A stretch of DNA of 51,230 bases, taken from Thioalkalivibrio denitrificans (GTDB lineage: Bacteria > Pseudomonadota > Gammaproteobacteria > Ectothiorhodospirales > Ectothiorhodospiraceae). A program made the translations under genes and the position numbers. Below the pieces are notes generated by a model, which saw only the letters and a list, made by a program, of their open reading frames with translations, made no database searches and was not told where the DNA came from. This document shows positions 16,236-26,605 of this stretch, piece after piece. The stretch spans positions 1 to 51,230 of the forward strand of contig NZ_MVBK01000042.1 in NCBI RefSeq assembly GCF_002000365.1, given 5' to 3'. Numbering within the stretch: position 1 is the first letter of the stretch; every line of letters begins with the position of its first letter.

Positions 16236-17795
16236 TCAGCGCATCAGGAACTGCCGGGGACGTACGCCAAGCGCCAGGAGGGTGGCGCCGTAGGCGGCGG
16301 CGCCGAGGGCGATCAGGCCGAAGAGGCGGATGACGCGTTCCCGGGCGGCCCACTCGCTCCAGGCGGCCAGGTCGGGTGTCGCGTACCAGAGGGCGGCGCT
16401 CATGACGAGGCCGGCCGTGATGATGCGCGCGAGGAAGCCCCGCCAGCCCGGGGGCGGTCGGTAGAACCCGTCCCGGTACAGCCCCCGGAAGAGCAGCCCG
16501 GCGTTGAGCAGGGCCGAAAGCCCGGTGGCAAGCGCCAGGCCCGCATGGGGGCCCGGCAGGCCGAGCATGACCCAGGGCACGACGATAGCCACGTTGAGCG
16601 CCATGTTGGCCAGCATGGCGATCACGCCGATCTTGACCGGGGTCCTGGTGTCCTGGCGGGAGAAATAGCCGGGCGCAAGGATCTTGATCAGCATGAAGGC
16701 GGGCAGGCCGGCGGCGTAGGCGATCAGGGACATGGCCGCCATGCGCGTGTCGAAGGCGGTGAACTCGCGGTACTGGATCAGGCTGGCGAGGATCGGGCCC
16801 GCGAGCCAGATGAGCCCCAGCATGGCGGGCAGGGCCACCACGAGGGTGAGTTTAAGTGCCCAGTCCAGGGTGCTGTTGAAGGCCTCGGGGGTGTTGGCCG
16901 CATGTTCCCGGGAGAGCCTCGGCAGGATCACCGTGGCGATGGCGATGCCGAACAGCGCCAGCGGCAGTTCCACGAAGCGGTCGGAGAAGTACAGCCACGT
17001 GATGGAGCCGGCCGCCAGAAAGGAGGCGATGAGCGTGTCCACCAGCAGGTTGATCTGCACCACCGAGGAGCCGAAGATCGCCGGCAGCATCAGCCGGGTG
17101 ATCTTGCGCACGCCCTCGTGGGCCTTCCTGAGGCGCGGCCGGGGCAGCAGCCCCACGCGGATCAGGAACGGGATCTGGAAGGCCAGCTGCACGGCACCGG
17201 CCACGAACACGCCCCAGGCCAGCGCCCTGACCGGCTCCTCGAACAGCGGTGCGCCCCAGAGCGCGGCGGCGATGAGCGACAGGTTCAGGAACACCGGCGT
17301 GAAGGCGGGCACCGCGAAACGTCCGACGCTGTTCAGTATGCCGCCCGCCATGGCGGTCAGGGAGATGAACAGCAGGTAGGGGAAGGTCACGCGCAGCATG
17401 TCGGAAGCCAGCGCATGGCGACCGTCGTCCTCCCCGACGAAGCCGGGGGCGAAGATCATGATCAGCAGCGGCGCCGCGAGCATCCCCACGGCGGTCACCA
17501 TGAACAGCACCAGGGTCAGCGCGCCGGCGGTGTGGTCCAGGAGATCCTTCAGGGACTCGCGCCCGCGCTGTTCGCGGTACTCGGCGAACACCGGCACGAA
17601 GGCCTGGGAAAAGGCCCCCTCGGCAAACAGGCGGCGCAGGAAATTGGGAATGCGGAAGGCGACGAAGAAGGCGTCGGTGGCACCGCTGGCCCCGAAACTG
17701 ATGGCCAGCACCAGGTCCCGCAGGTAGCCGAACAGCCGCGAGACGAGCGTCATGGCGCTCACCACGGCAGTGGATTTCAGCAAGCGGCTCTTCAA
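16236..17795 (-). CDS. murJ: Lipid II flippase MurJ
   Basis: 519 residues with about 14 membrane helices. The N terminus LLKSTAVVSAMTLVSRLFGYLRDLVLA and ATDAFFVAFRIPNFLRRLFAEGAFSQAFVPV are MurJ/MviN signatures that hold the essential arginines. It flips the peptidoglycan precursor lipid II across the inner membrane. It is upstream of ribF on the same strand. The start at 17795 has no strong ribosome site; an in-frame ATG at 17750 (MTLVSRLFG) is less likely because conserved residues would be lost. Confidence 0.96.
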   Translation of the reverse strand: MKSRLLKSTAVVSAMTLVSRLFGYLRDLVLAISFGASGATDAFFVAFRIPNFLRRLFAEGAFSQAFVPVFAEYREQRGRESLKDLLDHTAGALTLVLFMVTAVGMLAAPLLIMIFAPGFVGEDDGRHALASDMLRVTFPYLLFISLTAMAGGILNSVGRFAVPAFTPVFLNLSLIAAALWGAPLFEEPVRALAWGVFVAGAVQLAFQIPFLIRVGLLPRPRLRKAHEGVRKITRLMLPAIFGSSVVQINLLVDTLIASFLAAGSITWLYFSDRFVELPLALFGIAIATVILPRLSREHAANTPEAFNSTLDWALKLTLVVALPAMLGLIWLAGPILASLIQYREFTAFDTRMAAMSLIAYAAGLPAFMLIKILAPGYFSRQDTRTPVKIGVIAMLANMALNVAIVVPWVMLGLPGPHAGLALATGLSALLNAGLLFRGLYRDGFYRPPPGWRGFLARIITAGLVMSAALWYATPDLAAWSEWAARERVIRLFGLIALGAAAYGATLLALGVRPRQFLMR

Positions 17796-17946
17796 GGCAG
17801 TGGCAAGTGGCAGGTAGCAAGGAAAACCCGGACTTTACTGGGTTTTACGTGCCGGTGGCCACCACCTTGTGGGGAAGGATGAAGGATGAAGGATGAACAG
17901 AGTCTGTCGGCTCTTACGCCTTACCCCTCACCCCTCACACATCACG
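17796..17946. other. Repeat-rich spacer between murJ and the DsrE-like pair
   Basis: Contains short tandem units: AGTGGCAAGTGGCAGG near 17800, GAAGGAT three times at 17875-17896, and C-rich CCTTACCCCTCACCCCTCAC near 17920. No gene and no clear terminator. Confidence 0.6.
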
Positions 17947-18492
17947 TCATTCCACCTTGAGGTAACGGAATCCCTCGTCCTGCAGCTCGACGATGCGCAC
18001 GACGCCGGAGGGAACGGGTTCCACCGCTTCGTAGATCTGTTCCGGTGTCAGGCCGACGGCCTGGCGGGTGATGTCGCACAGTTCCAGCTTCACGCCCTGG
18101 TTGGTCACCAGGCCCAGCAGGCGGCTGCGAAGGTTCTCGCGGCGCTCCTCCAGCTCGGCGTCCGCGGCAAACGGCGTGCCTTCCATGGGTTCGTCGGTGA
18201 CAAAGCGGATCCCGTGGGCCAGGAACACGACGCGAACGTCGTAATCACGCAGTTCGTTCTGGTAGTGCGTGGTCATGTTGAAGATGTTCGTGATCATGGC
18301 GCTGACCCTGTCCGGGCTGGCGAAGTCCACGTGGTAGACCACCTTGGCCTCGTCGCCGAAGGCGCGGGCGTCGCCGGCGGGCCAGAGGGACAGGCATGCC
18401 GCCAGAAGCAGCGTGGACAGCAGGGCAATGCCACGGCTGAAGCGAAGGCTGGGGCCGGCGGCGTATACACGGGCGATGGGGGAAAACGACAT
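17947..18492 (-). CDS. Exported DsrE/DsrF-like protein (paralogue 1)
   Basis: 181 residues from the ATG at 18492, with AAGGAGG eight bases upstream. The N terminus is an export signal (hydrophobic GIALLSTLLLAACLSLWPAGDARA). LLLAAC fits a lipobox, so a lipoprotein is possible; otherwise cleavage after ARA would release FGDEAKVVYHVDF. The mature part resembles the DsrE/DsrF fold: KVVYHVDFASPDRVSAMITNIFNM, DVRVVFLAHGIRFV, and a lone cysteine in [13 protein letters not shown] near the position of the DsrE sulfur-carrier cysteine. DsrE relatives act in sulfur transfer. A role in periplasmic sulfur handling is inference. It is 177 bases downstream of a same-length paralogue on the same strand. Confidence 0.7.
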   Translation of the reverse strand: MSFSPIARVYAAGPSLRFSRGIALLSTLLLAACLSLWPAGDARAFGDEAKVVYHVDFASPDRVSAMITNIFNMTTHYQNELRDYDVRVVFLAHGIRFVTDEPMEGTPFAADAELEERRENLRSRLLGLVTNQGVKLELCDITRQAVGLTPEQIYEAVEPVPSGVVRIVELQDEGFRYLKVE

Positions 18493-18669
18493 GCGGTGGG
18501 TCCTCCTTGATAAACAGCAAGTTCTGTGTGGTCTTGTCCAAAAGCGCACACAGGGTATCCTGCACAAGGAGGATTTGGAAGCGCGGAGGGAAACGGCCGC
18601 TACCCTTCACCCCGAGAGAAGGCGTGAGGGGTTTCATGCGCCCACCCCCTCACCCCTCTCGCCTCACGC

Positions 18670-19215
18670 TCATTCGATCTTCAGGTACGCGAACCCTTCC
18701 TCGTTCTGCAGCTGGGCGATGCGCACAACGCCGGAGGGGACATAGTCCACGACCTCGTACATCTCTTCCTTGGCCAGCTGGACTGCAGTGCGTGTGATGT
18801 CGCAGAGTTCGAGCCGCACGCCGTGCATGTTCACAAGGCTCATGAGCCGGCCGCGCAGGTTGTCACGTTCCTCGGCAAGGGCTTCGTCCTCGGCGAAGGG
18901 CGTGCCCTCCAGGGGGTTATCCGTGATGAAGCGGATGCCGTGGGAAACGAACACGATGCGCACATCGTAGTCGATGAAATTGTTCTGGTAGTGCGTCACC
19001 ATGTTGTTGATGCTGGTGAGCATGGCGCTGAAACGGCGCGGGTCGGCATAGTCCGCGTGGTAGACGACCTTGGCCTCGACGTCGGCGCGGGCCTGTGGCA
19101 CGGAGAAGCCCATGGCCAGGGCCAGGGCGACCAGGGCGGTGAAAACCAGCCAGGGGCGGCGGGTGCGCGCCTGTGCCTGGGCCTTTAAGGGGACTTGGGG
19201 TCGGAAGCGATTCAT
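18670..19215 (-). CDS. Exported DsrE/DsrF-like protein (paralogue 2)
   Basis: 181 residues from the ATG at 19215 (AAGGAGA upstream). The signal peptide is [22 protein letters not shown], with likely cleavage before [12 protein letters not shown]. There is no lipobox, unlike paralogue 1. The shared core is EAKVVYHxDxAxPxRxSAM(I/L)T, the HYQN(E/N) patch, YDVR(I/V)VF(V/L)(S/A)HGIRF(I/V)TD, and the cysteine in [11 protein letters not shown]. The mature regions align without gaps and look mostly identical or conservative. It probably arose by tandem duplication. Function is unproven; the family suggests sulfur relay or a redox role. It is divergent from rpsT. Confidence 0.7.
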   Translation of the reverse strand: MNRFRPQVPLKAQAQARTRRPWLVFTALVALALAMGFSVPQARADVEAKVVYHADYADPRRFSAMLTSINNMVTHYQNNFIDYDVRIVFVSHGIRFITDNPLEGTPFAEDEALAEERDNLRGRLMSLVNMHGVRLELCDITRTAVQLAKEEMYEVVDYVPSGVVRIAQLQNEEGFAYLKIE

Positions 19216-19371
19216 GGCGGGTCTCCTTGGGTTTCCGGACGCCCCGAAGGCGCGGCGGTCCCGCAGGGGCGTCCTGTGGACTTGTTCTCGTTCTGTGGCC
19301 GTGTAATCCCTGTGACCAAGGGGGTCTTGGCGGGGTTCCCGCCCGACAGCGTTGCGTGGCCCCGGCGGGCA

Positions 19372-19400
19372 TTGACAGGCCCGGCCCGATCGGGCATGAT
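19372..19400 (+). promoter_or_regulatory. Predicted sigma70 promoter of rpsT
   Basis: TTGACA (19372-19377) and CATGAT (19395-19400) with a 17-bp spacer. Transcription would start near 19407, giving a leader of about 40 bases before the UUG start. Confidence 0.65.
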
Positions 19401-19448
19401 CCTCGCCCTTTAGCAGCCGTAGCCCCGGATTCATTCAGGAGCATTACC

Positions 19449-19709
19449 TTGGCAAACATCGCATCTGCCCGCAAGCGCGCCCGCCAGGCCGAGAAGAATC
19501 GCCAGCACAACATGGCGCTGCGCTCCCGCTTCCGTACCGCCGTCAAGAAGGTGCTCAAGGCCGTGCAGGCCGGCGACAAGGACGCTGCCCGCGAGGCGCT
19601 CAAGGCTGCGGAGCCGGTGATCGACACCACCGCCACCAAGGGGCTGATCCACAGGAACAAGGCTGCCCGGCACAAGAGCCGGCTGAATGCGCGCGTCAAG
19701 GCGCTTTAA
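19449..19709 (+). CDS. rpsT: 30S ribosomal protein S20
   Basis: 86 residues: [20 protein letters not shown] at the start, then a helical, Lys/Arg-rich protein ending NARVKAL. S20 binds 16S rRNA in the 30S body. The only start giving the conserved N terminus is a TTG at 19449; E. coli rpsT also starts at UUG, where it takes part in autogenous control. CAGGAG (19437-19442) is the ribosome binding site. It is followed by an intrinsic terminator. Confidence 0.96.
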   Translation: MANIASARKRARQAEKNRQHNMALRSRFRTAVKKVLKAVQAGDKDAAREALKAAEPVIDTTATKGLIHRNKAARHKSRLNARVKAL

Positions 19710-19728
19710 GCGCGCCGGGGGCGCGCAG

Positions 19729-19755
19729 AGACAAGATTCAAGAGGCAAGATACAA
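19729..19755. repeat. CAAGATTCAAGAGGCAAGATACAAG spacer repeat
   Basis: Short direct repeats of the type CAAGATACAAG between the rpsT stop and its terminator. Related TACAAGG/CTTGTATC tracts are at 22012-22094 and 23940-23972. Confidence 0.6.
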
Positions 19756-19759
19756 GTGA

Positions 19760-19786
19760 AAGGCCCGGCATATGCCGGGCCTTTTG
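19760..19786 (+). terminator. Intrinsic terminator of rpsT
   Basis: AAGGCCCGGCATATGCCGGG followed by CCTTTTG: a stem of about 11 bp with a short T tract, 50 bases after rpsT. Confidence 0.85.
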
Positions 19787-19800
19787 CATTTCGGGATCCT

Positions 19801-19865
19801 GTAGGTCGGGCTTCAGCCCGACGCGGCCGGCCTCGACAGGCGCCGCTGTCGGGCTGAAGCCCGAC

Positions 19866-19869
<4 letters not shown>
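19801..19869. repeat. GTAG-type REP pair (GTAGGTCGGGCTTCAGCCCG family) at the end of proB
   Basis: Two inverted copies of GTAGGTCGGGCTTCAGCCCG at 19801 and ending 19869, around a GC-rich centre (GCGGCCGGCC...GGCGCCGC). The right CTAC provides the TAG stop of proB. A near-identical pair lies at 47726-47793 and a single copy at 46629. Confidence 0.92.
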
Positions 19870-22430
<2,561 letters not shown>

Positions 22431-22450
22431 CTCGTGTTACCTCTGAGCGT

Positions 22451-22762
22451 TCAGCCGGAGATACCGGTGATCTCGACTTCCGTGAAATCCTGGCGGTGGC
22501 CCATCTGCTTGCGATGGTGCTTGCGGCGCCGGAACTTGATGATGGAGATCTTCTCGCCGCGCCCGTGGGTGCGGACCGTGGCCGTGACCTTGCCGCCTTC
22601 CACCAGCGGAGTGCCCACCTTCACCTCGTCGCCGCTGCCGACCAGCAGGACGTTGTCGAATTCCACGGTGGCGCCCGCCTCGGCGTCGAGCTTCTCGATG
22701 CGGAGCACGTCGCCCTGGGCGACCCGATACTGTTTGCCACCGGTTGCAATCACCGCGTACAT
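22451..22762 (-). CDS. rplU: 50S ribosomal protein L21
   Basis: 103 residues from the ATG at 22762: [25 protein letters not shown] at the start, then [37 protein letters not shown]. It binds 23S rRNA. It starts the ribosomal operon and is preceded by a strong promoter. TCCGGAGACATCAAG gives GGAG eight bases from the start. Confidence 0.98.
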   Translation of the reverse strand: MYAVIATGGKQYRVAQGDVLRIEKLDAEAGATVEFDNVLLVGSGDEVKVGTPLVEGGKVTATVRTHGRGEKISIIKFRRRKHHRKQMGHRQDFTEVEITGISG

Positions 22763-22810
22763 CTTGATGTCTCCGGAAAAAGGGGGGTCTGGCGGATCCA
22801 AAGGAGCGGA

Positions 22811-22839
22811 ATGATACCGGTGGGCGCGACACAGGTCAA
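22811..22839 (-). promoter_or_regulatory. Predicted sigma70 promoter of rplU-rpmA
   Basis: On the minus strand TTGACC (22839-22834), a 17-bp spacer and TATCAT (22816-22811). It is the best match to consensus in the window and points to a start near 22804, about 40 bases before rplU. Confidence 0.8.
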
Positions 22840-22859
22840 ACGCCCCGGAGCCCCCGAGC

Positions 22860-22889
22860 TTGACACCCGGACGCGGCCGTCCCTAGCAT
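22860..22889 (+). promoter_or_regulatory. Predicted sigma70 promoter of ispB
   Basis: TTGACA (22860-22865), 18-bp spacer, TAGCAT (22884-22889), divergent from the rplU promoter. Transcription would start near 22896, only about 23 bases before the ispB ATG. Confidence 0.65.
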
Positions 22890-22918
22890 GCGCAGTTCCC
22901 AGCCGCCCGCCCGCCCCC

Positions 22919-23887
22919 ATGGATATTGACCGGATACGCGATTTTGTCGCCGACGACATGGATGCGGTCAACGACCGTATCCGGGAGCGCCTGCAATCCT
23001 CCGTGGTGCTCATCAACCAGTTGGGCCAATACATCGTCAACAGCGGCGGCAAGCGCCTGAGGCCCCTGCTGGTCCTGCTGTCGGCCCGCGCCTGCGGCGC
23101 CACGGATCTCCGCCGGGTGGATCTGGCCACCATCATCGAGTTCATTCATACCGCCACGCTGCTGCACGACGACGTGGTGGACGCCTCCGAACTGCGCCGG
23201 GGCCGGGAGACCGCCAACGCCCTGTTCGGCAACGAGGCCAGTGTGCTGGTGGGCGATTTCCTCTATTCCAGGGCCTTCGAGATGATGGTGGAGATCGGCT
23301 CCATGCGCATCATGGAGATCCTGGCCCACACCACCAACACCATCGCCGAGGGCGAGGTGCTGCAGTTGCTCAACTGCCACGATGCCGATACCCCCGAGGA
23401 CCGCTACATGGAGGTGATCCGCTCCAAGACCGCGAAGCTGTTCGAGGCGGCGGGGCGCATCGGCGCCGTGCTGGGCGGGCAGCCCGATGCGGTGGAGCGT
23501 TCCATGGCGGATTACGGCATGCACCTGGGCACGGCGTTTCAGCTCATCGACGACGTGCTGGACTATGGGGCGTCTGCCCAGGAAATGGGCAAGAACATGG
23601 GCGACGACCTGGCCGAGGGCAAGCCCACGCTGCCCCTGATCCACGCCATGCGCGTGGGCGCCCCCGAGCAATCCGCCGTGATCCGCGAAGCCATCGAGCA
23701 GGGTGGCCGGGACTACGCCGTGCGGGTGCTGGAGATCATTCGATCCACGGGGTCGCTGGATTACACCCGTTCGGTGGCAGCCTCCGAGGCCGCCCGCGCC
23801 GAGGGCAGCCTGACCGTGCTTCCGGAGTCCCCCGAGCGGGAGGCGCTGGTCGCCCTGGCGAGGTTCTCGGTCAACCGGGGATTCTAA
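22919..23887 (+). CDS. ispB: Octaprenyl (polyprenyl) diphosphate synthase
   Basis: 322 residues from the ATG at 22919. It is a trans-prenyltransferase with the two aspartate-rich motifs: LLHDDVVDAS (Asp84-Asp88) and QLIDDVLDY (about 211-216), plus GGKRLRPLLVLL near residue 43-54. It builds the isoprenoid tail of ubiquinone. It is divergent from rplU as in many gammaproteobacteria. The long open frame continuing upstream is an antisense shadow of rplU. The start has no strong ribosome site (CCGCCCCC precedes it). Confidence 0.95.
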   Translation: MDIDRIRDFVADDMDAVNDRIRERLQSSVVLINQLGQYIVNSGGKRLRPLLVLLSARACGATDLRRVDLATIIEFIHTATLLHDDVVDASELRRGRETANALFGNEASVLVGDFLYSRAFEMMVEIGSMRIMEILAHTTNTIAEGEVLQLLNCHDADTPEDRYMEVIRSKTAKLFEAAGRIGAVLGGQPDAVERSMADYGMHLGTAFQLIDDVLDYGASAQEMGKNMGDDLAEGKPTLPLIHAMRVGAPEQSAVIREAIEQGGRDYAVRVLEIIRSTGSLDYTRSVAASEAARAEGSLTVLPESPEREALVALARFSVNRGF

Positions 23888-23939
23888 CGGCGGCCGACGC
23901 ACGGTCTCCGCGACGGCACCGTACGCCGCCGACGCTTTT

Positions 23940-23972
23940 CTCTTGTATCTTTACACTTGTATCTTGTATCTT
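23940..23972. repeat. CTTGTATCTT direct repeats upstream of tRNA-Pro
   Basis: Four copies of CTTGTATC-like units in 33 bases (TCTTGTATCT, CTTGTATCTTGTATCTTG). Same type as the right arm of 22012-22094. It may overlap the tRNA promoter, which I cannot place. Confidence 0.6.
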
Positions 23973-23983
23973 GCGCAGTTCTT

Positions 23984-24060
23984 CGGAGTGTAGCTCAGCC
24001 TGGTAGAGCACTGCCTTCGGGAGGCAGGGGTCGAAGGTTCGAATCCTTTCACTCCGACCA
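23984..24060 (+). tRNA. tRNA-Pro (anticodon CGG)
   Basis: 77 bases including an encoded CCA. The acceptor stem CGGAGTG pairs with CACTCCG. The D arm contains AGCTCAGCCTGGTAGAGC. The anticodon stem CTGCC/GGCAG encloses TTCGGGA, giving anticodon CGG. The T arm is AAGGTTCGAATCCTTT-like (GAAGG TTCGAAT CCTTTC). A 25-base near copy of its 3' end occurs 1.3 kb downstream. Confidence 0.95.
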
Positions 24061-24074
24061 AAAACGATGTAAGA

Positions 24075-24110
24075 AGCCGCCTGCCGGAAACAGTGGGCGG
24101 CTTTTTATTT
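24075..24110 (+). terminator. Intrinsic terminator after tRNA-Pro
   Basis: AGCCGCC (24075-24081) pairs with GGCGGCT (24096-24102), followed by TTTTATTT. Confidence 0.8.
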
Positions 24111-24127
24111 CAGGTCGCAGGCTCCTA

Positions 24128-24157
24128 CCCATATCTCACCGACCGGTGAGATATGGG
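24128..24157. repeat. Perfect palindrome CCCATATCTCACCG / CGGTGAGATATGGG
   Basis: 14-bp perfect arms with a two-base loop. The same core (ATATCTCACCG/CGGTGAGATAT) forms the 29-bp inverted repeat at 25180/25317 and reappears at 47388, so it is a separate dispersed family. Confidence 0.9.
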
Positions 24158-24250
24158 TTAGTGTTCCATGCCTTGTCAGGCCTGGTTTTCGTGTTCGCGA
24201 TGGCCGCGGGTTGGTCCTTCGATGGCGAGGGTTGAAGGCAATGGGCCAGG

Positions 24251-24796
24251 TCATTCCTTCGCCGGACTGTCATCGAGCACGTTCAGCACTTCTACCCCGG
24301 GCAGATAGCCATACAAGACCCGCCCTTCCGTGGTCACAATCGCCGGTGTCCCATACAAACTCAGCTCCAGGGCAATGTCCAGGTGATTCATCACGGGGGT
24401 CTCGCAATCTGCGGCCTCCAGCTTCACACTCCGCTTGGCCTCGTCCATGGCCGCCTTGCGATCCTCCCGACACCAGACCGCCTCCATCAGGCGTCTGGAA
24501 TTGCCATGAACGGGGAAGGCCGCGTACTTCACCCGAATGCCTTTCTCGAGATACTCATCCATCCTGAAGTGCAACAGGCGGCAGTGGGTGCAATTGACAT
24601 CCGTGAAGACGACTACCGAATGCGTCACGTCACCCTCGGGTTCGTAGACGATCAGCTCGGAGTCGTCGATGGCGCCGACACGCTCTTTGACCTTCTCGGG
24701 GGGTGCACCCGCTGCCTGCGCCAAGGCCCCAAGCGTCAGTGCCCAAGCGGCCAGCAGATAGACGAGGCTGTGAGTATGCGCCCGCATTTTTTTCAC
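24251..24796 (-). CDS. Exported DsbC-like thiol:disulfide protein
   Basis: About 181 residues from the GTG at 24796, chosen because GAGGAGA lies eight to ten bases before it; an in-frame ATG at 24820 would place that site inside the gene. The signal peptide (SLVYLLAAWALTLGALAQAAG) is followed by a single thioredoxin-fold domain like the catalytic half of DsbC/DsbG: VVVFTDVNCTHCRLLH with a CTHC active site (Cys69/Cys72), a helical insertion with further cysteines (WCRED, ADCETP), and the cis-Pro motif YGTPAIVTT. There is no DsbC dimerisation domain of normal length. It probably isomerises or reduces disulfides in the periplasm. It lies in a short stretch bounded by tRNA 3'-end copies. Confidence 0.8.
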   Translation of the reverse strand: MKKMRAHTHSLVYLLAAWALTLGALAQAAGAPPEKVKERVGAIDDSELIVYEPEGDVTHSVVVFTDVNCTHCRLLHFRMDEYLEKGIRVKYAAFPVHGNSRRLMEAVWCREDRKAAMDEAKRSVKLEAADCETPVMNHLDIALELSLYGTPAIVTTEGRVLYGYLPGVEVLNVLDDSPAKE

Positions 24797-25179
24797 GGTT
24801 GTTGTCTCTCCTCGATTCATTACTCGGGCGTAACCACTCGCCCCCCCCCTTGTCGCAAATCTGCCCCGAGAGGGCCGTCTTCCTGGCGGTCATGGAGTGG
24901 AATTGGGCGGAGACGCGGCAGCAGGCCTCGGCAGTTGCCCGGTCCTGAAGCAGCCTGAGACTGTCTGCGTGACCTTGCTTATGCACGAATCGCGCTCGGC
25001 CCTGTTTGGTCAGGTGCGCGCGGGGATCTCCGGCGAAGTATAGCACCGCGTCTTCATGGCGCTGCAGGTGTCCCCACAGGTTGTGGGCGTTCGACCTGGC
25101 CGCCAAGGCCGTGAATCGGCTTTATCGTGTGTTGCCTCCCGAATCAACAAGTCCCGGTCAGGTTTCGGGAGGCGCGGGT
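24797..25179. other. Apparently non-coding stretch
   Basis: No convincing gene. Both strands have short open frames, including one on the minus strand ending inside the DsbC-like gene, but none has a ribosome site, a family signature or an expected codon pattern. A run of ten C lies at about 24840. It may be decayed coding DNA. Confidence 0.5.
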
Positions 25180-25345
25180 CTAGCCCACATATCTCACCGG
25201 GATCGCGGTTCAGGCTCGTCTTCGCGTCCGTATGCTTGCTCTTCACTCAACCCATAGCTACGGCTATGGGTTTCGCTCCAGAGCGGCGCCTACAAACGCG
25301 AATCCTTTGCCTGCTCCCGCGATCCCGGTGAGATATGCGGGCTAG
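25180..25345. repeat. Composite hairpin element with 29-bp ends (ATATCTCACCG family)
   Basis: Arms 25180-25208 and 25317-25345 match at 28 of 29 positions as inverted repeats (CTAGCCCACATATCTCACCG...). Between them is a second small hairpin, CCCATAGC TACG GCTATGGG near 25250-25270. The right end directly abuts the partial tRNA copy at 25346. Confidence 0.9.
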
Positions 25346-25370
25346 GGTCCGAATCCTTTCACTCGGACCA
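25346..25370 (+). repeat. Second copy of the tRNA-Pro 3' end (att-like site)
   Basis: Matches 24036-24060 at 23 of 25 positions, including the CCA (GAATCCTTTCACTCGGACCA here). This is the pattern left when an element integrates at a tRNA 3' end. No integrase gene lies between the copies. Confidence 0.8.
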
Positions 25371-25385
25371 GATCGGCCTGCGAAG

Positions 25386-25416
25386 GGCCTGACCGGTTTG
25401 CGGTCAGGCCTTTTTT
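25386..25416 (+). terminator. Intrinsic terminator after the tRNA 3'-end copy; overlaps the cbbR stop
   Basis: GGCCTGACC (25386-25394) pairs with GGTCAGGCC (25402-25410), then TTTTTT. On the plus strand it would be the original terminator of the tRNA before insertion (inference). The cbbR TGA (25404-25406, minus strand) lies inside the stem, so it may also stop or protect that transcript. Confidence 0.75.
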
Positions 25417-26357
25417 GCTTCCCTGGCAGGCTTTCCCGTGGGGCCCGGGGCCGAGGGCACCGTAAGCAGCGCCGGCGCCTCCGAGAGCATGAAATCCAGA
25501 AATCCCTGCCCCACCCGGGAGAACCGCTTGCCCTGGGGATAGACCACGTACCACTGCCGGCGAATGGGGAATCCGGCCACGTCCAGGACCGCCAGTCGGC
25601 CGAGCGCCAGTTCCATCTCCAGGGTGTGCACCGACAACACCCCCAGCCCCAGCCCCGCCTCCACCGCCTGCTTGATGGCCTCGCTGCTGTGCATGATCTG
25701 GGCCGGCACCACCTGCTCGCCGTGCTTTTCGAAGAAGCGTTCCGTGGCGCCCCGGGTGCCGGAGCCCTGTTCCCGCATGATGAACGGCTCGGTGCGCAGA
25801 CGCTCCAGGGGGATGTTGCGCTCCCGTGTCAGGGGGTGATCCGGCGGCGCAATCATCACCAGGGGGTTCTCCATGAAGGGGTGGGACACCAGATCCTTGC
25901 CGGGCGGCTGGCCCATGATGGCCAGGTCCATGGCGTTGGCCTCCAGGAGGCTCAGCAGGGTTTCGCGGTTGGTCACCTCCAGCGTCACCGAGACGCTGCT
26001 GTGGCGTTCGCAGAAGCCGGCGATCAGGCGCGGCACGAAGTAGTTGGCCGTGCTGGCCACCGCGATGGTGAGCCGCCCGCGGCTGAAGCCCTTCATCTCG
26101 TCCAGCACCATCTCCAGCTCCGACAGCTGGGCCGAGATGGCCATGGTGTAGTGGTACATCTCCCGCCCGGCCTCGGTCAGAAAGATGCGTTTTCCCACCT
26201 GCTCGAACAGGGGCAGCCCGGCATGCTCCTCCAGCTGCTTGATCTGCATGGAGACGGCGGGCTGGGTGAGGTGCAGCTCCTGGGAGGCCCGGGTGAAGCT
26301 CAGGTTGCGGGCCACGGCCTCAAAGGCCTTGAGTTGCCGAAAGGTAAAGTTCATCAT
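25404..26357 (-). CDS. cbbR: LysR-type regulator of the CO2-fixation operon, CbbR
   Basis: About 317 residues from the ATG at 26357 (a second ATG at 26354). The N-terminal winged helix-turn-helix is FRQLKAFEAVARNLSFTRASQELHLTQPAVSMQIKQLEEHAG. The effector domain (GRLTIAVASTANYFVPRLI... MREQGSGTRGATERFFE) matches CbbR proteins that sense RuBP, NADPH or similar metabolites. It is divergent from cbbL with about 350 bases between, the classic arrangement for a regulator of the neighbouring operon. The exact effector is unknown. The C-terminal tail (PSAPGPTGKPAREAKKA) is lineage-specific, and its stop lies within a terminator hairpin. Confidence 0.92.
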   Translation of the reverse strand: MMNFTFRQLKAFEAVARNLSFTRASQELHLTQPAVSMQIKQLEEHAGLPLFEQVGKRIFLTEAGREMYHYTMAISAQLSELEMVLDEMKGFSRGRLTIAVASTANYFVPRLIAGFCERHSSVSVTLEVTNRETLLSLLEANAMDLAIMGQPPGKDLVSHPFMENPLVMIAPPDHPLTRERNIPLERLRTEPFIMREQGSGTRGATERFFEKHGEQVVPAQIMHSSEAIKQAVEAGLGLGVLSVHTLEMELALGRLAVLDVAGFPIRRQWYVVYPQGKRFSRVGQGFLDFMLSEAPALLTVPSAPGPTGKPAREAKKA

Positions 26358-26539
26358 GACGATCCCCACCAATCTGGACGGTTCCGCGGCGGGCCTGCCG
26401 CCTGGGGTGAAAGAGCACTTTCAGTGACGAGCACACCGCGCCGGGTATCTGCCCGGGCCGGTGCATCCCGCAGCCCCTTTTGGGGCCGCGAAGACCGGAA
26501 CTGTCGATCTGGCCGGCCGGAAGCCTCGATCCGCCCCCG

Positions 26540-26605
26540 CCAGATCATAACTGATCACTTATCGTAATAATCACAAGAATTGATTGTTAATTATGCTGGC
26601 CTTTC
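26540..26605 (+). promoter_or_regulatory. AT-rich cbb control region, probable CbbR operator and promoter
   Basis: In a G+C-rich neighbourhood this 65-bp block is strikingly AT-rich (CATAACTGATCACTTATCG, TAATAATCACAAGAATTG, ATTGTTAATTATGCT). It contains several T-N-A triplets spaced as in CbbR boxes and the short palindrome TTATCGTAATAA. A possible -10 is TATGCT (26592-26597) but no good -35 sits at the right distance, as expected for an activator-dependent promoter. The rest of 26358-26706 shows no gene. Confidence 0.6.

Noticed and set aside
15948-17882. A 644-codon open frame opposite murJ
   Set aside because: Gly/Glu/His/Gln-rich nonsense composition with no motif; the opposite strand encodes an intact MurJ.
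24630-25106. A 158-codon minus-strand open frame next to the DsbC-like gene
   Set aside because: It overlaps the signal-peptide region of the DsbC-like gene in another frame, and has no ribosome site or recognisable family. Decayed coding DNA remains possible but cannot be supported.
24061-25345. A functional integrative element
   Set aside because: No integrase, excisionase or replication gene lies between the tRNA end copies. Only a scar is claimed.
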